The translations under genes were made by a program, and so were the position numbers. Source: Demequina sp. (GTDB lineage Bacteria > Actinomycetota > Actinomycetes > Actinomycetales > Demequinaceae). From it: a stretch of 64,000 nt of DNA. This document shows, in pieces, positions 39,347 through 47,432 of the stretch. Where the stretch lies: positions 2,445,979 through 2,509,978 of the forward strand of contig JANQAD010000001.1 of assembly GCA_024707205.1 (NCBI GenBank). The letters run 5' to 3'. How positions within the stretch are numbered: position 1 is the stretch's first letter; the number at the start of each line of letters is the position of its first letter. Below the pieces are notes generated by a model. It did no database searches, was not told the origin of the DNA, and saw only the letters and a program-made list of their open reading frames with translations.

Positions 39347-42300
39347 CTAGCGGAAGTCGCGGCTCTTGCTCGGCACCTTGAGGCTGAGCGGCGCGATGTG
39401 CTCGGCGACCAGGTTGGTCGCGCCGTCCGCGCGCTCGATCATGCCGCGAATGACGAGCGCCGGGGAACGCCTGGCGACCGCCTGGTACCGCTTCCACACG
39501 GTCTGCGAGCAGATGACGTTGAGGAAGCCCGTCTCGTCCTCAAGCGACAGGAACGTCACGCCCTTGGCGGTGCCTGGGCGCTGGCGGTGGGTGACGACTC
39601 CCGCGACTCTCACGCGACGATCCGACTCGTGCGCGATCACGTCGCCCACGCGCAGCACGCCATTCGCGTCGAGCCCCTCGCGCACGAACACCGTGGGGTA
39701 CACATCCGCCGAAACCCCCGACGCCCACACATCAGCCACAGCCATCTCCACATCCGTCATACCTGGTAGTTGCGGGGCTTCCACCCCGGTGACGACGCCG
39801 GGCAGGGTGTCCGGCCCCTCTTGCGACAGCACGCCCGACGCCCACAGGGCTTCTCGCCTCGTCACGCCTAGGCTCTCGAGGGCTCCGGCGGTGGCGAGGG
39901 TCTCCCATTGCGCGGTGCTCAGTTTCACGCGGCGGGCCATGTCGAGGAGCGAGGCGAATGGGCCGGCGGTGCGGGCATCCACAATGGCCTGCGCCACCTC
40001 CGTCCCTATCCCCCGGACCGACGCCAGCCCCATCCGCACAGCGAGGGTGCGATCCACGTTGACCAACCCGGCCATGTCCTGGCGCACCTCCCCGGGAATC
40101 TCAAACGGCGACTCGAGCCGCTCGACCACCGCCAAAGCCTCCGAGCGCGAAACGCACGGCCGCAGGATGACCTGGCCATGGCGTCGGGCATCCGCGGCGA
40201 GCGACTGCGGCGAGTAGAAGCCCATGGGCTGCGCGGCCAAAAGCCCCGCGTAGAAGGCCGCGGGCTTGTGGACCTTGAGCCAACTGGAGGCGTAGACGAG
40301 GTACGCGAAGCTGAACGAGTGGGACTCGGGGAAGCCGAAGTCGCTGAAGGCCTTGAGCTTGTCGAAGATCTGGTGGGCAACGTCCGCGGTGATACCGCGC
40401 TCGTTTGCGCCCACCATGAAGCGCGCGCGGAGGGCCTCCATGCGCTCGGGGCTGCGCTTGGAGCCCATCGCTCTTCTGAGTTGATCGGCCAGCGCGCCGT
40501 CGAAGCCCGCACAATCCATCGCCATCTGCATGAGCTGCTCCTGGAACAGCGGGACGCCCAGGGTCTTGCTCAGGGACTTTTCCAGCAGCGGATGCAAGTA
40601 GGTGATCTCCTCGCGACCCCGCGCGCGATTGATGTACGGGTGCACCGAGCCGCCCTGGATGGGACCGGGGCGGATGAGCGCAACCTCAACGACGATGTCG
40701 TAGAACTTTCGTGGCCTCAGTCGCGGGAGCGTGGCCATCTGCGCACGGGACTCCACCTGGAACACGCCCACGGTGTCCGCGGCGCACAGGAGGTCGTAGA
40801 CGGCCTGGTCCTCTTGCGGGAGGTCGTGGAGGCCGAGCACGGTGCCTCCCGATTGCTCCCCCTCGGTCTCGCGGATGTACCGGAACGCGTATTTCAGGGC
40901 CGAGAGCATGCCAAGGCCAAGGAGGTCGAACTTCACGAGGCCCGCGTCCGCGCAGTCGTCCTTGTCCCACTGCAGCACGGTGCGGCCGGGCATGCGCGCC
41001 CACTCCACGGGGCATACGTCGATGACGGGGCGGTCACACAGCACCATGCCGCCGGGGTGGATGCCCAGGTGTCTCGGGAGGCGCATGAGGCGATCTGCCA
41101 GGTCCAATACCGGTTCCGGGATGTGGTCCAGATCCTGCGCCGGAGGAGGGTCCGGCCACATCGCGTCACGCTGCTGGGCCGCCCACTGCTCTTGCGCCTC
41201 CACCGGCACCCTGAGCGCGCTCCAGCGGTCTATCGACGTTGACCACGCGTCTTGCTGCCCGACGCCGTAGCCCAGTGCCCTTGCCGCGTCACGTACCGCC
41301 GAGCGGGGTCGGTATTGGATGACGTTGGCCACCATTGCGGCATTGATGCGCCCATGGCGGGCGAAGACGTGCTGGATGACCTCCTCGCGGCGGTCGGACT
41401 CGATGTCGACATCGATGTCTGGTGGGCCGTCGCGCTCGGGGGCGAGGAAGCGCTCGAAGAGCAGGCCATGCGTCACGGCGTCGACCGCGGTGACTCCCAG
41501 TGCGTAGCAGACGGCGGAGTTGGCGGCGCTCCCCCGTCCCTGGCAGAGGATGTCGGACTTGCGGCAGAACGCGACGATGTCGTTGACGATGAGGAAGTAG
41601 CCGGGAAAGTCCAGGGCCTCGATGACGGCGAGCTCGTGCTCGATCTGCTTCCATGCGCCCTTGACGCGTTCCCTGTCTGGGGGCCCATAGCGCTCTCTTG
41701 CGCCGCGGTAGGTCAGCTCCCGCAGCCACGTCGCCTCGGTGTGCCCCTCCGGGACGGGGTAGGGCGGGAGCTTGGGGGCGACGAGGGAGAGGTCGAAGGC
41801 GCATTCGGCGCCGAGCCTTGCCGCCGTGGTCACCGCCTGCGGGTGGCGGCGGTGCCGGTACATCATCTCCCCCGCGCTGCGGAGGTGTTGGCCTGGACTG
41901 CCGGGCAACCAGCCGTCCATGTCGTCGAGACTCGAGCGCGACCTTATGGCAGACAATGCCCCTGCTAGATCGGCGTCACGGGGGTTCGCGTAGTGGGCGT
42001 TCGTGGTGGCCACGAGTGGCAGCTGGGCGTCGAAGGCCAAATCAGCCAGGGCGTCGGCCACCTCCGAATCAAAAGGCGAGCCGCTGTCTGTGATCTCCAC
42101 CGCCACGTTGTCGCGCCCAAACAGGGCCACGAGTTTGTCTAGTTCTGAGCGGGCGGCGACCATCCCGTCGGCCGTGACGGGTGGGCCGCCGAGGACGCCG
42201 CCGCCTAAGGCACGGCGAACGGAGCCTTTGCGACAACCTGTGAGGATGAGGAACTCGCCGCCGCCGGCCTCCGCGAGCCCCTCGAGCGTGTAGTGCGAGC

Positions 42301-42676
42301 GGCCCTTCTCGCCGGTGGCGAGGTGTGCCAGGCCGATCGCGCGGCTGAGGCGCGCGTAGCCGGCGGCGCCGCGTGCGAGCACCACCAGGTGCTGTGCGCG
42401 GGGGTCGGGAGCCTCGGTGGGGGCGTCGAGGATCGGCCGCCCGCGATTGTCGCTAAGGGCGAGGCTGAGCTCGGAGCCGAACACGGTTGGCAGGCCGATG
42501 GAGCGTGCCGCCTGGGCGAATCTGACAACCCCGTACAACCCGTCGTGGTCGGTGATGGCGAGCGCACTGAGCCCCAAACGGCCTGCTTCCGCCGCCATCT
42601 CCTCCGGCTGGCTGGCCCCGTCGAGGAAGCTGAAGGCCGTGTGCGAGTGCAGCTCGGCGTAGTCGATGACCTCCAT
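39347..42676 (-). CDS. dnaE2: error-prone DNA polymerase III alpha DnaE2
   Basis: Translesion C-family polymerase acting with ImuA and ImuB. From the ATG at 42676 it has 1,109 residues: PHP domain (EVIDYAELHSHTAFSFLDG), polymerase palm with PDIDVDIESDRR, helix-hairpin-helix region and a C-terminal OB fold (VRVAGVVTHRQRPG). An upstream ATG at 42703 abuts the LexA box; 42676 is preferred because the family N-terminus begins there and it overlaps the stop of a leaderless mini-frame (TGATG). The frame is intact. Confidence 0.95.
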   Translation of the reverse strand: MEVIDYAELHSHTAFSFLDGASQPEEMAAEAGRLGLSALAITDHDGLYGVVRFAQAARSIGLPTVFGSELSLALSDNRGRPILDAPTEAPDPRAQHLVVLARGAAGYARLSRAIGLAHLATGEKGRSHYTLEGLAEAGGGEFLILTGCRKGSVRRALGGGVLGGPPVTADGMVAARSELDKLVALFGRDNVAVEITDSGSPFDSEVADALADLAFDAQLPLVATTNAHYANPRDADLAGALSAIRSRSSLDDMDGWLPGSPGQHLRSAGEMMYRHRRHPQAVTTAARLGAECAFDLSLVAPKLPPYPVPEGHTEATWLRELTYRGARERYGPPDRERVKGAWKQIEHELAVIEALDFPGYFLIVNDIVAFCRKSDILCQGRGSAANSAVCYALGVTAVDAVTHGLLFERFLAPERDGPPDIDVDIESDRREEVIQHVFARHGRINAAMVANVIQYRPRSAVRDAARALGYGVGQQDAWSTSIDRWSALRVPVEAQEQWAAQQRDAMWPDPPPAQDLDHIPEPVLDLADRLMRLPRHLGIHPGGMVLCDRPVIDVCPVEWARMPGRTVLQWDKDDCADAGLVKFDLLGLGMLSALKYAFRYIRETEGEQSGGTVLGLHDLPQEDQAVYDLLCAADTVGVFQVESRAQMATLPRLRPRKFYDIVVEVALIRPGPIQGGSVHPYINRARGREEITYLHPLLEKSLSKTLGVPLFQEQLMQMAMDCAGFDGALADQLRRAMGSKRSPERMEALRARFMVGANERGITADVAHQIFDKLKAFSDFGFPESHSFSFAYLVYASSWLKVHKPAAFYAGLLAAQPMGFYSPQSLAADARRHGQVILRPCVSRSEALAVVERLESPFEIPGEVRQDMAGLVNVDRTLAVRMGLASVRGIGTEVAQAIVDARTAGPFASLLDMARRVKLSTAQWETLATAGALESLGVTRREALWASGVLSQEGPDTLPGVVTGVEAPQLPGMTDVEMAVADVWASGVSADVYPTVFVREGLDANGVLRVGDVIAHESDRRVRVAGVVTHRQRPGTAKGVTFLSLEDETGFLNVICSQTVWKRYQAVARRSPALVIRGMIERADGATNLVAEHIAPLSLKVPSKSRDFR

Positions 42677-42711
42677 CAGCGCGCCACCAGCGATCCCATC
42701 CATTCGAACAT
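42676..42711 (-). other. possible leaderless upstream mini-ORF of dnaE2
   Basis: The LexA box contains an ATG (42709-42711) seven bases after the CATAAT -10. It would encode MFEWMGSLVAR and stop at TGA 42676-42678, which overlaps the dnaE2 ATG. A leaderless ribosome could reinitiate on dnaE2. This is inference from layout; there is no evidence of a functional peptide. Confidence 0.4.
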
Positions 42712-42740
42712 ATGTTCGATTATGGCACTTGCACGTGACA
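42704..42740 (-). promoter_or_regulatory. SOS promoter of dnaE2 (LexA box, extended -10, TGTCA element)
   Basis: The perfect palindrome TCGAACATATGTTCGA (42704-42719) is a consensus actinobacterial LexA site. It overlaps the -10 CATAAT (42719-42724), which is preceded by TGC as an extended -10. TGTCAC (42735-42740) begins 16 bases upstream of the -10, the spacing known for the mycobacterial RecA-independent (PafBC) damage promoter TGTCRgtg-N8-TAnnnT. Confidence 0.88.
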
Positions 42741-42798
42741 CCTGCGACTGCGCGAAGTCTGCGAGCCATCGAACCTCGGATCGGCAAAGATAGAACGC

Positions 42799-43326
42799 AT
42801 GGCGGCCTTTGACGAAGATGCAATCTTCACCCACCCCCTCGACTTCGAGTTGGCGGGTGGGCCAACGCTGTTCTGGCGTGCGGAGGTCTTGGAAGCCGCA
42901 ATTTCATGGCTTGGCGACAACGGCTACGACGTCGTCTCACTCGTCGCAGCCGAATGGGGTGAGCCGGCGCAGATGCACCGAGATCTGGCGCACGCCCTCA
43001 GTTTCCCTGCGTACTACGGCAACAACCTCGACGCTCTCAACGACTGCATGTTCGGTGTCGCGTGTGGGGAATATGGCATAGGAGCCGAGGCGGCCGGACT
43101 CGCACTAGTCCTAAGGAACTTCGATGGGTTCGTGCGGGACGACAGAGCCACCGCGCACCTAGCGCTTGAGATCTTCGCAGGTCAAGCGGCGTTCGCCATG
43201 CGTTTCGGTCGGAGAATTCTGATCTTGCTGCAATCCGACGACCCGAACCTGGTCCTAGATCCAGTCGGTGCGATCACACCGCGTTGGAACGGACGCGAGT
43301 GGCTCGACACTTCCAGAGAGCTGTAA
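42799..43326 (+). CDS. barstar-family protein
   Basis: 175 residues. FPAYYGNNLDALNDCM in the first half is the barstar (RNase inhibitor) hallmark; VLRNFDGFVRDD corresponds to the next strand and helix. It is longer than classical barstar (about 90 residues), with an N-terminal extension. No barnase-like RNase gene is adjacent. GC content and codon use are lower than in dnaE2, consistent with acquisition. It is divergent from dnaE2 and could share its LexA site. Confidence 0.8.
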   Translation: MAAFDEDAIFTHPLDFELAGGPTLFWRAEVLEAAISWLGDNGYDVVSLVAAEWGEPAQMHRDLAHALSFPAYYGNNLDALNDCMFGVACGEYGIGAEAAGLALVLRNFDGFVRDDRATAHLALEIFAGQAAFAMRFGRRILILLQSDDPNLVLDPVGAITPRWNGREWLDTSREL

Positions 43327-43366
43327 CTGAGAGAAGTTCACCGGGGTGCCGTTCCTGCGGATTCGC

Positions 43367-43777
43367 TCAACCGTCCGTCCAGGGGTTCATGACGGCAATC
43401 CCAGCGCCCTCAAAGTGCTTGACGTTGCGCGTTGCAAGCGCGTGGCCACCCGTTGCCGCTATCGCAGCGATCTGGACGTCGAGCGAGCCGGAATTCATCC
43501 CCGCCGCCTCTAGTGCGGCGCGGATCGTGGCGAATGCGAAGGCTTCCAGCTCCCCGAAAGACAGCACAGGAATGCCCGCGAGGCCCGCGTCGAGAACTGC
43601 TGTGAGCGCCCGCTTGCGTACGCCCTCGGGCAGCCTCGCGACTCCATAGCGCAGCTCCGCGACCGTGATCGCGGTTGTGGCGACCTCGGCACTGTGTTGC
43701 GCAAACCACGAGGTCACCGCCTCATCAGGCTCGGTGCGCATCGTCTCGCTGAGAACGTTGGTGTCAAGGATGATCAC
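43367..43777 (-). CDS. FitB/VapC-type PIN toxin
   Basis: 136-residue PIN nuclease. MIILDTNVLSE carries the first Asp, TVAELRYGV the Glu, SLDVQIAAIAATGGHALATRN the last acidic residues. The TNVLSE and TRNVKHF segments are typical of the FitB group. The GTG start is two bases after the antitoxin stop. Confidence 0.88.
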   Translation of the reverse strand: MIILDTNVLSETMRTEPDEAVTSWFAQHSAEVATTAITVAELRYGVARLPEGVRKRALTAVLDAGLAGIPVLSFGELEAFAFATIRAALEAAGMNSGSLDVQIAAIAATGGHALATRNVKHFEGAGIAVMNPWTDG

Positions 43778-43779
43778 GG

Positions 43780-44022
43780 TCAGTCGAACTCAACCGGTTG
43801 GGTCACCTCGCGTGCCGGAATCTCGAGCTCAACGCCACCCAGTGCGCGGATCTCAGCCATCGCATCGAGCCACCGTTGACCGGCATTGGCACCCTGGGAC
43901 GCGACGGCATCTTGAAGAATCTCCCTCACCTCAGCCTCCATGGAGCGGTCATGCCGGGCCGCGCGCTCCTTGAGCGCGCGCCTGGTCTCCTCGGGCAGAT
44001 TGCGAATCGTCAGTGTGGCCAT
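43780..44022 (-). CDS. FitA-type ribbon-helix-helix antitoxin
   Basis: 80 residues. MATLTIRNLPEETRRALKERA followed by a helix ending in EAEVREIL is the FitA Arc-like fold; the C-terminal part binds the toxin. A GGAGG ribosome site lies upstream of the ATG, and a perfect 16-bp palindrome upstream of that is the likely autoregulatory operator. The frame continues upstream into imuB only because stop codons are absent. Confidence 0.85.
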   Translation of the reverse strand: MATLTIRNLPEETRRALKERAARHDRSMEAEVREILQDAVASQGANAGQRWLDAMAEIRALGGVELEIPAREVTQPVEFD

Positions 44023-44038
44023 GGCTTGCCTCCTGACA

Positions 44039-44054
44039 GCAATGCTAGCATTGC
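44039..44054. promoter_or_regulatory. operator palindrome of the fitAB-type operon
   Basis: GCAATGCTAGCATTGC is a perfect 16-bp palindrome 17 bases upstream of the antitoxin ATG. On the minus strand it forms GCTAGCAAT-GCTAGCATT direct repeats with TAGCAT usable as -10. It is probably bound by the RHH antitoxin. Confidence 0.65.
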
Positions 44055-44077
44055 TAGCGCGCATCCGTTCGGTCTTG

Positions 44078-45749
44078 CTAGTCATACACCGCCTCGAGCA
44101 TCCACTGCCCGCCCTTGAAGGCCACGAGTACCGCTCGATCGCCGAGCGACACCTGCAGGTACGCCCCCTGGACGCGTCGCCGCTCCACCACCGCTGCGCA
44201 ATGGGCCACGGCCCCGCCCACGCCTCCACGGGCCGCGGCCGGTCCCACACCGGCGCCTTCACTTGCCCCACATGGCCCGACGCTGGGTGCCGGTTCGCGG
44301 CGCGCGCTCGCTCGTCGTTGGGGTCGGCTTCGAGGCGCACCCACGTTGGCGGCGCGCTGATCGCGAGGCGGCGGTCGACGGTCACGGGGGTGCCGCCCGC
44401 GTCGAGCACCTCAACGGGGGCAGGGGTGGCGAGCACGGTCGCGGGCGCCGGATCCGGAATGCCCCCTGGCCAAGGATGAGCGAGCGGCCGGGACTCGGCC
44501 GCCTCTTGACCCCAAGGCAACGCCAATACCCGCTCTCGCGGAGATCGGCCGCCTTGCTCGCGAACGGCGAGCACACCGTCGGGCCCGAGCAGACCCTGGA
44601 CGCGCTCAAGCGTGCGCTGCGCGCGCGAGTCCGCGCCGGAGACGCCGCCCCACAAATAGGACTGCTCGGATCCCAAAGGCACCACGTCCTCCGCGACCAC
44701 GCCCAGACTCGTCAGCCCCGAGCGCTCCGGGCCCTCCGAGGTGCCGCTCAGCCAGCCCTCGAGCTGCCAGCGGACGCGGTCGGCCATGTGGTTGGCGAAG
44801 GCGCCCGCCCTTGCCCCAACGTCAGTGCGCCACACCCGCTCCAGTTGCTGACCGCGCTCCGTACCAGCGACGATGCGCACCTTGCCGCAGCGCATGCCGG
44901 CATCGAGCAGGGCGGCATCCAACCGCTCGGCGAGCAGGCGTGCCACGGGGACGAGCTGCTCGGAATTCTGGGCGGGCTCTTCGAAGACGTACTCGACCGC
45001 GATGTCCTCCTCCGCGCGGCGCAGCACGGGGGTGCGACATCCTCGCCGCGAGCGACGCGATGCGCCCACGCGCCAACCGGCCCAAAGCGCGCGAGGACGT
45101 CGGGGAACGGCAGCGCCGTGAATGCGCCGAGCGTCTCGATGCCGAGCCGCGTGAGCACGGAAACCAGGTCCTCCACCGCCTCGCGCTTGGTGCGCTCCAT
45201 CGCCGCGAGGGCGAGCGTGCCGATGGGGTGTGGCGCGAGGAACGCCGCCGACTCCCCCGCTGGGATGAGCACAGACGCCCTGGCCGCGAGCACCGCCGCG
45301 AGCAGGCCGTCGGCCGCTCCTACTGAGCTTTCGCAGCCGGCGAGCTCCGCGACCGCGCTGACGAGCGCCTCGGCGAGCGCCTCCTCAGAGCCGTGGAAAC
45401 GTGCCGCGCCGTCCGCGGGGATCATGAGCATGCCCGGCCGCGAGATCTCGACGCCCGCGACCACGTCCTCGGCGGCGGCCGCGACGGCCTCGAAGGCACG
45501 GGCGTCGCGGACCTCGTCGTACGGGAGGATCGTGATGTCGGGGCATGCGCGCTGCGCGAGGCGCTTGCGCTGGCCGCGCCTGACCCCGGCGGCACGGGCG
45601 GACGCCGAGACCGCGACCATGCCGCGGCCGTAGAGCACCGCGGCGGGCGCGCTGGGGCTCAGCCCGGCCTCCGCGGCCGCGGCGACGACGGGCCAGTCGG
45701 GCACCCACAGCACGGCGCGGCGGGTGGTGGCGACCACGGGGGTGGTCAT
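44078..45749 (-). CDS. imuB: ImuB, Y-family-like mutasome protein (two frameshifts)
   Basis: Non-catalytic Y-family polymerase that links DnaE2 to the sliding clamp. The N-terminal part (VLWVPDWPVVAAAAEAGL) lacks the polymerase acidic residues, as usual for ImuB; the C-terminus has QRWWSGD and ends KGGQWMLEAVYD. The frame breaks at 45028-45032 (five G, six expected) and again at 44164-44168 (five C, six expected), both on the plus strand. Correcting both gives one 557-residue protein of normal length. ATG 45749 follows GGGAG. The breaks are probably sequencing errors. Confidence 0.88.
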
Positions 45750-45784
45750 GGCGCGCTCCCTGCCGCGCGTCACTGCCGAGCCGT

Positions 45785-45821
45785 TCGAACATGTGTTCGA
45801 TTATGGCATTGGCCAGTGACA
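45785..45821 (-). promoter_or_regulatory. SOS promoter of imuB
   Basis: LexA box TCGAACATGTGTTCGA (45785-45800, one central change from the other two boxes), -10 CATAAT (45800-45805) with upstream TGC, and TGTCAC (45816-45821) 16 bases before the -10. The layout is identical to the dnaE2 and imuA promoters. The imuB start is about 35 bases downstream, with a normal leader. Confidence 0.88.
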
Positions 45822-45844
45822 TCGACCAGTCCTACGTGAAGTGA

Positions 45845-46453
45845 CTACCCAATCGGATCACACGTCTGATAGTTCGGATCGCTGGCATGAGCCTCCCAAT
45901 CCTCCATCGAGAGGTTGTTCAACTCCGTGCCAGTCATATCAGCGTCGATCTGGTATCCGTGTTCCTTTAGGCAGGCTCGCACTTCGGGGGTGTCCCACTG
46001 GTTGTTGTAAGCATCGACCACGGTGGGCTGGTCGGCGAACGCAGCGCTGGCCCAGTTGTCAAAGCGCATGGAACAGTCGTCCATGACCTCGTTGGCCGTC
46101 TTGTCACTCATGCCATCCGGCTGAACCGAGAGGTAGTAGGGGATCCGCAGACCTGAACCCGGCACAACTTCACGCGGGTCCTTGTCCATCACCGTGAATC
46201 CTGCATCCCTCAGGCATTGCTTGGTGAGTTCGGCCAGCTCATTGAGGTCCTCGAACGTCACCTCTCCGCGATCACGCGCACGCTCGAGCACCTCAATCTG
46301 TTGCTCGTCGGCTCCGTTTGCCTGTGCGGCTTCGACGTACTTGGCGATAGACATGCCGCCTGTTGATGAACTCGGTTGCGGCCCATCCGCACCACAGCCA
46401 GCAAGAACGATCAGTGATGCTGCAGCCAAAGTGCCTAGCGCGCGTCTAGACAC
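45845..46453 (-). CDS. lipoprotein of unknown function
   Basis: 202 residues from the GTG at 46453. The signal RRALGTLAAASLIVLAGC ends in a lipobox, so it should be anchored to the outer face of the membrane. The mature part is rich in acidic residues and has three or four cysteines (KQCLRDAGF, DDCSMRFD, RACLKEHGY, YQTCDPIG), suggesting extracellular disulfides. I do not recognise it. The start overlaps the end of the small secreted-protein gene upstream, and base composition is lower in GC than the flanks. Confidence 0.75.
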   Translation of the reverse strand: MSRRALGTLAAASLIVLAGCGADGPQPSSSTGGMSIAKYVEAAQANGADEQQIEVLERARDRGEVTFEDLNELAELTKQCLRDAGFTVMDKDPREVVPGSGLRIPYYLSVQPDGMSDKTANEVMDDCSMRFDNWASAAFADQPTVVDAYNNQWDTPEVRACLKEHGYQIDADMTGTELNNLSMEDWEAHASDPNYQTCDPIG

Positions 46454-46829
46454 TGAGGATCTTGGAGGTCGGATTCCCAAGGAAGTCCCAGTAGTGCTTC
46501 GACTGAGAGAGCGTCGCCGACACTTGGTGCAACTTGACGCCGGACGTAGTGCCGAAGTTCTCGGGGGAGTCCCATGCATAGACACTCCCGCCCACGTAGA
46601 TCCTCGACGAGATCTTGACGACTCCGCATGAGCCGTTGGACGCGGTCTTCGCCGTGGAATGATTGGGGCCGTCGTTCACGTTGCTGATTGGACGGTCAGT
46701 TCCGTTGCAGTCGATCGTCCCAGAACCTGCACTCGCGGGGCCCGCAACGAATGCAACCCCCAACAATGCAATAACGACGACACTTCCGGCCTTCCGACCG
46801 AACCCCATCGGGCGAACGTTTGCTCGCAT
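46446..46829 (-). CDS. small secreted protein of unknown function
   Basis: 127 residues with a Sec signal peptide (basic start, VVVIALLGVAFVAGPASA, cleavage after the Ala near residue 34). The mature 93 residues have two cysteines (TIDCNG, GSCGVV), beta-rich pattern and a C-terminal HYWDFLG. AGAGAGG upstream of the ATG is the ribosome site. It precedes and overlaps the lipoprotein gene, so the pair may work together at the cell surface, for example as a secreted factor with its membrane partner; that is inference. Confidence 0.7.
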   Translation of the reverse strand: MRANVRPMGFGRKAGSVVVIALLGVAFVAGPASAGSGTIDCNGTDRPISNVNDGPNHSTAKTASNGSCGVVKISSRIYVGGSVYAWDSPENFGTTSGVKLHQVSATLSQSKHYWDFLGNPTSKILSV

Positions 46830-47008
46830 GTCAGTTACCTCTCTCTCGTGTTCATGCCCCCCCCCTCAGAGAGGCCTTGCCCGAACCCGTGATTGGGCTC
46901 GTCTCTGCACCGTACCGCCGATCCGGCCCCGGCGCATGCTGAGACTGAAGCTAGTCAGATTTGCGGCTTGCGCCCATCCGGTGGCCGGATTTAGGTACGG
47001 CCTCATGG

Positions 47009-47110
47009 TCATCGGAGAAGTGCGCGAGCCGCCGCGATGATCTCATCAATCGTGAGCCCAAGCTCCGGATTCGCCCTGAGCTCGGCCACCCGGCGCTCGA
47101 CCTCTGCCTG
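47009..47110 (-). pseudogene. detached C-terminal module after an in-frame amber stop
   Basis: Directly after the TAG ending the 47111 gene, the same frame stays open for 33 codons, QAEVERRVAELRANPELG then LTIDEIIAAARALLR, ending in TGA. The neighbouring RHH protein ends with an almost identical stretch (QAEVERRVAELKANPELG). The 47111 gene was probably longer and has been cut by a nonsense change, or the module was duplicated. Confidence 0.65.
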
Positions 47111-47395
47111 CTACTCGACAGTGGGTACTGCGATTCCTGCATACCGCTGCCGCACGGCCTCTCCTGAGGTGCCGATGGCCTCTCCAAGCTCGCGCCATGA
47201 CAGCCCGGCCTCGCGCCCCTTGGAGATCGCGTCCGCCAAATCTTTCTCAGCCTGCGCGCGACGGAACGCCGCGAGTTTGACGACCATCAGGGGTGGCATA
47301 GGGGCGTCGAAGTCCTCGGGATTCGGCTCGTAGGCTTCGAACGCATCCGCGAGCGAGTCCGCGTTCGCGATGAGATCTTCAAGCGAGCGAGGCAT
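47111..47395 (-). CDS. small HTH-like protein (truncated by amber stop)
   Basis: 94 residues. An acidic N-terminal helix (SLEDLIANADSLADAFEAY) is followed by a long helix and SWRELGEAIGTSGEAVRQRYA, which has the spacing of a helix-turn-helix that could bind DNA. The family is not identified. A strong promoter with a palindromic operator lies directly upstream, so autoregulation is likely. The in-frame stop separates it from a C-terminal module shared with its neighbour. Confidence 0.7.
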   Translation of the reverse strand: MPRSLEDLIANADSLADAFEAYEPNPEDFDAPMPPLMVVKLAAFRRAQAEKDLADAISKGREAGLSWRELGEAIGTSGEAVRQRYAGIAVPTVE

Positions 47396-47401
47396 GCTGC
47401 C

Positions 47402-47432
47402 ATTCTAGGCTGGCGACAAGTTAACTTGTCAA
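47402..47432 (-). promoter_or_regulatory. leaderless promoter with palindromic operator
   Basis: TTGACA (47427-47432), 19 bases, TAGAAT (47402-47407) and six bases to the ATG form a near-consensus promoter. The perfect 16-bp palindrome GACAAGTTAACTTGTC (47415-47430) covers the -35 and spacer, so a bound repressor would block RNA polymerase. Confidence 0.75.

Noticed and set aside
45385-45822. 145-codon frame starting at the ATG inside the imuB LexA box
   Set aside because: It runs in another frame through imuB and has no protein-like character.
46446-46829. Lactococcin-972-type bacteriocin
   Set aside because: Size and secretion fit, but the cysteine content and the lack of the usual aromatic pattern do not; I leave the function open.
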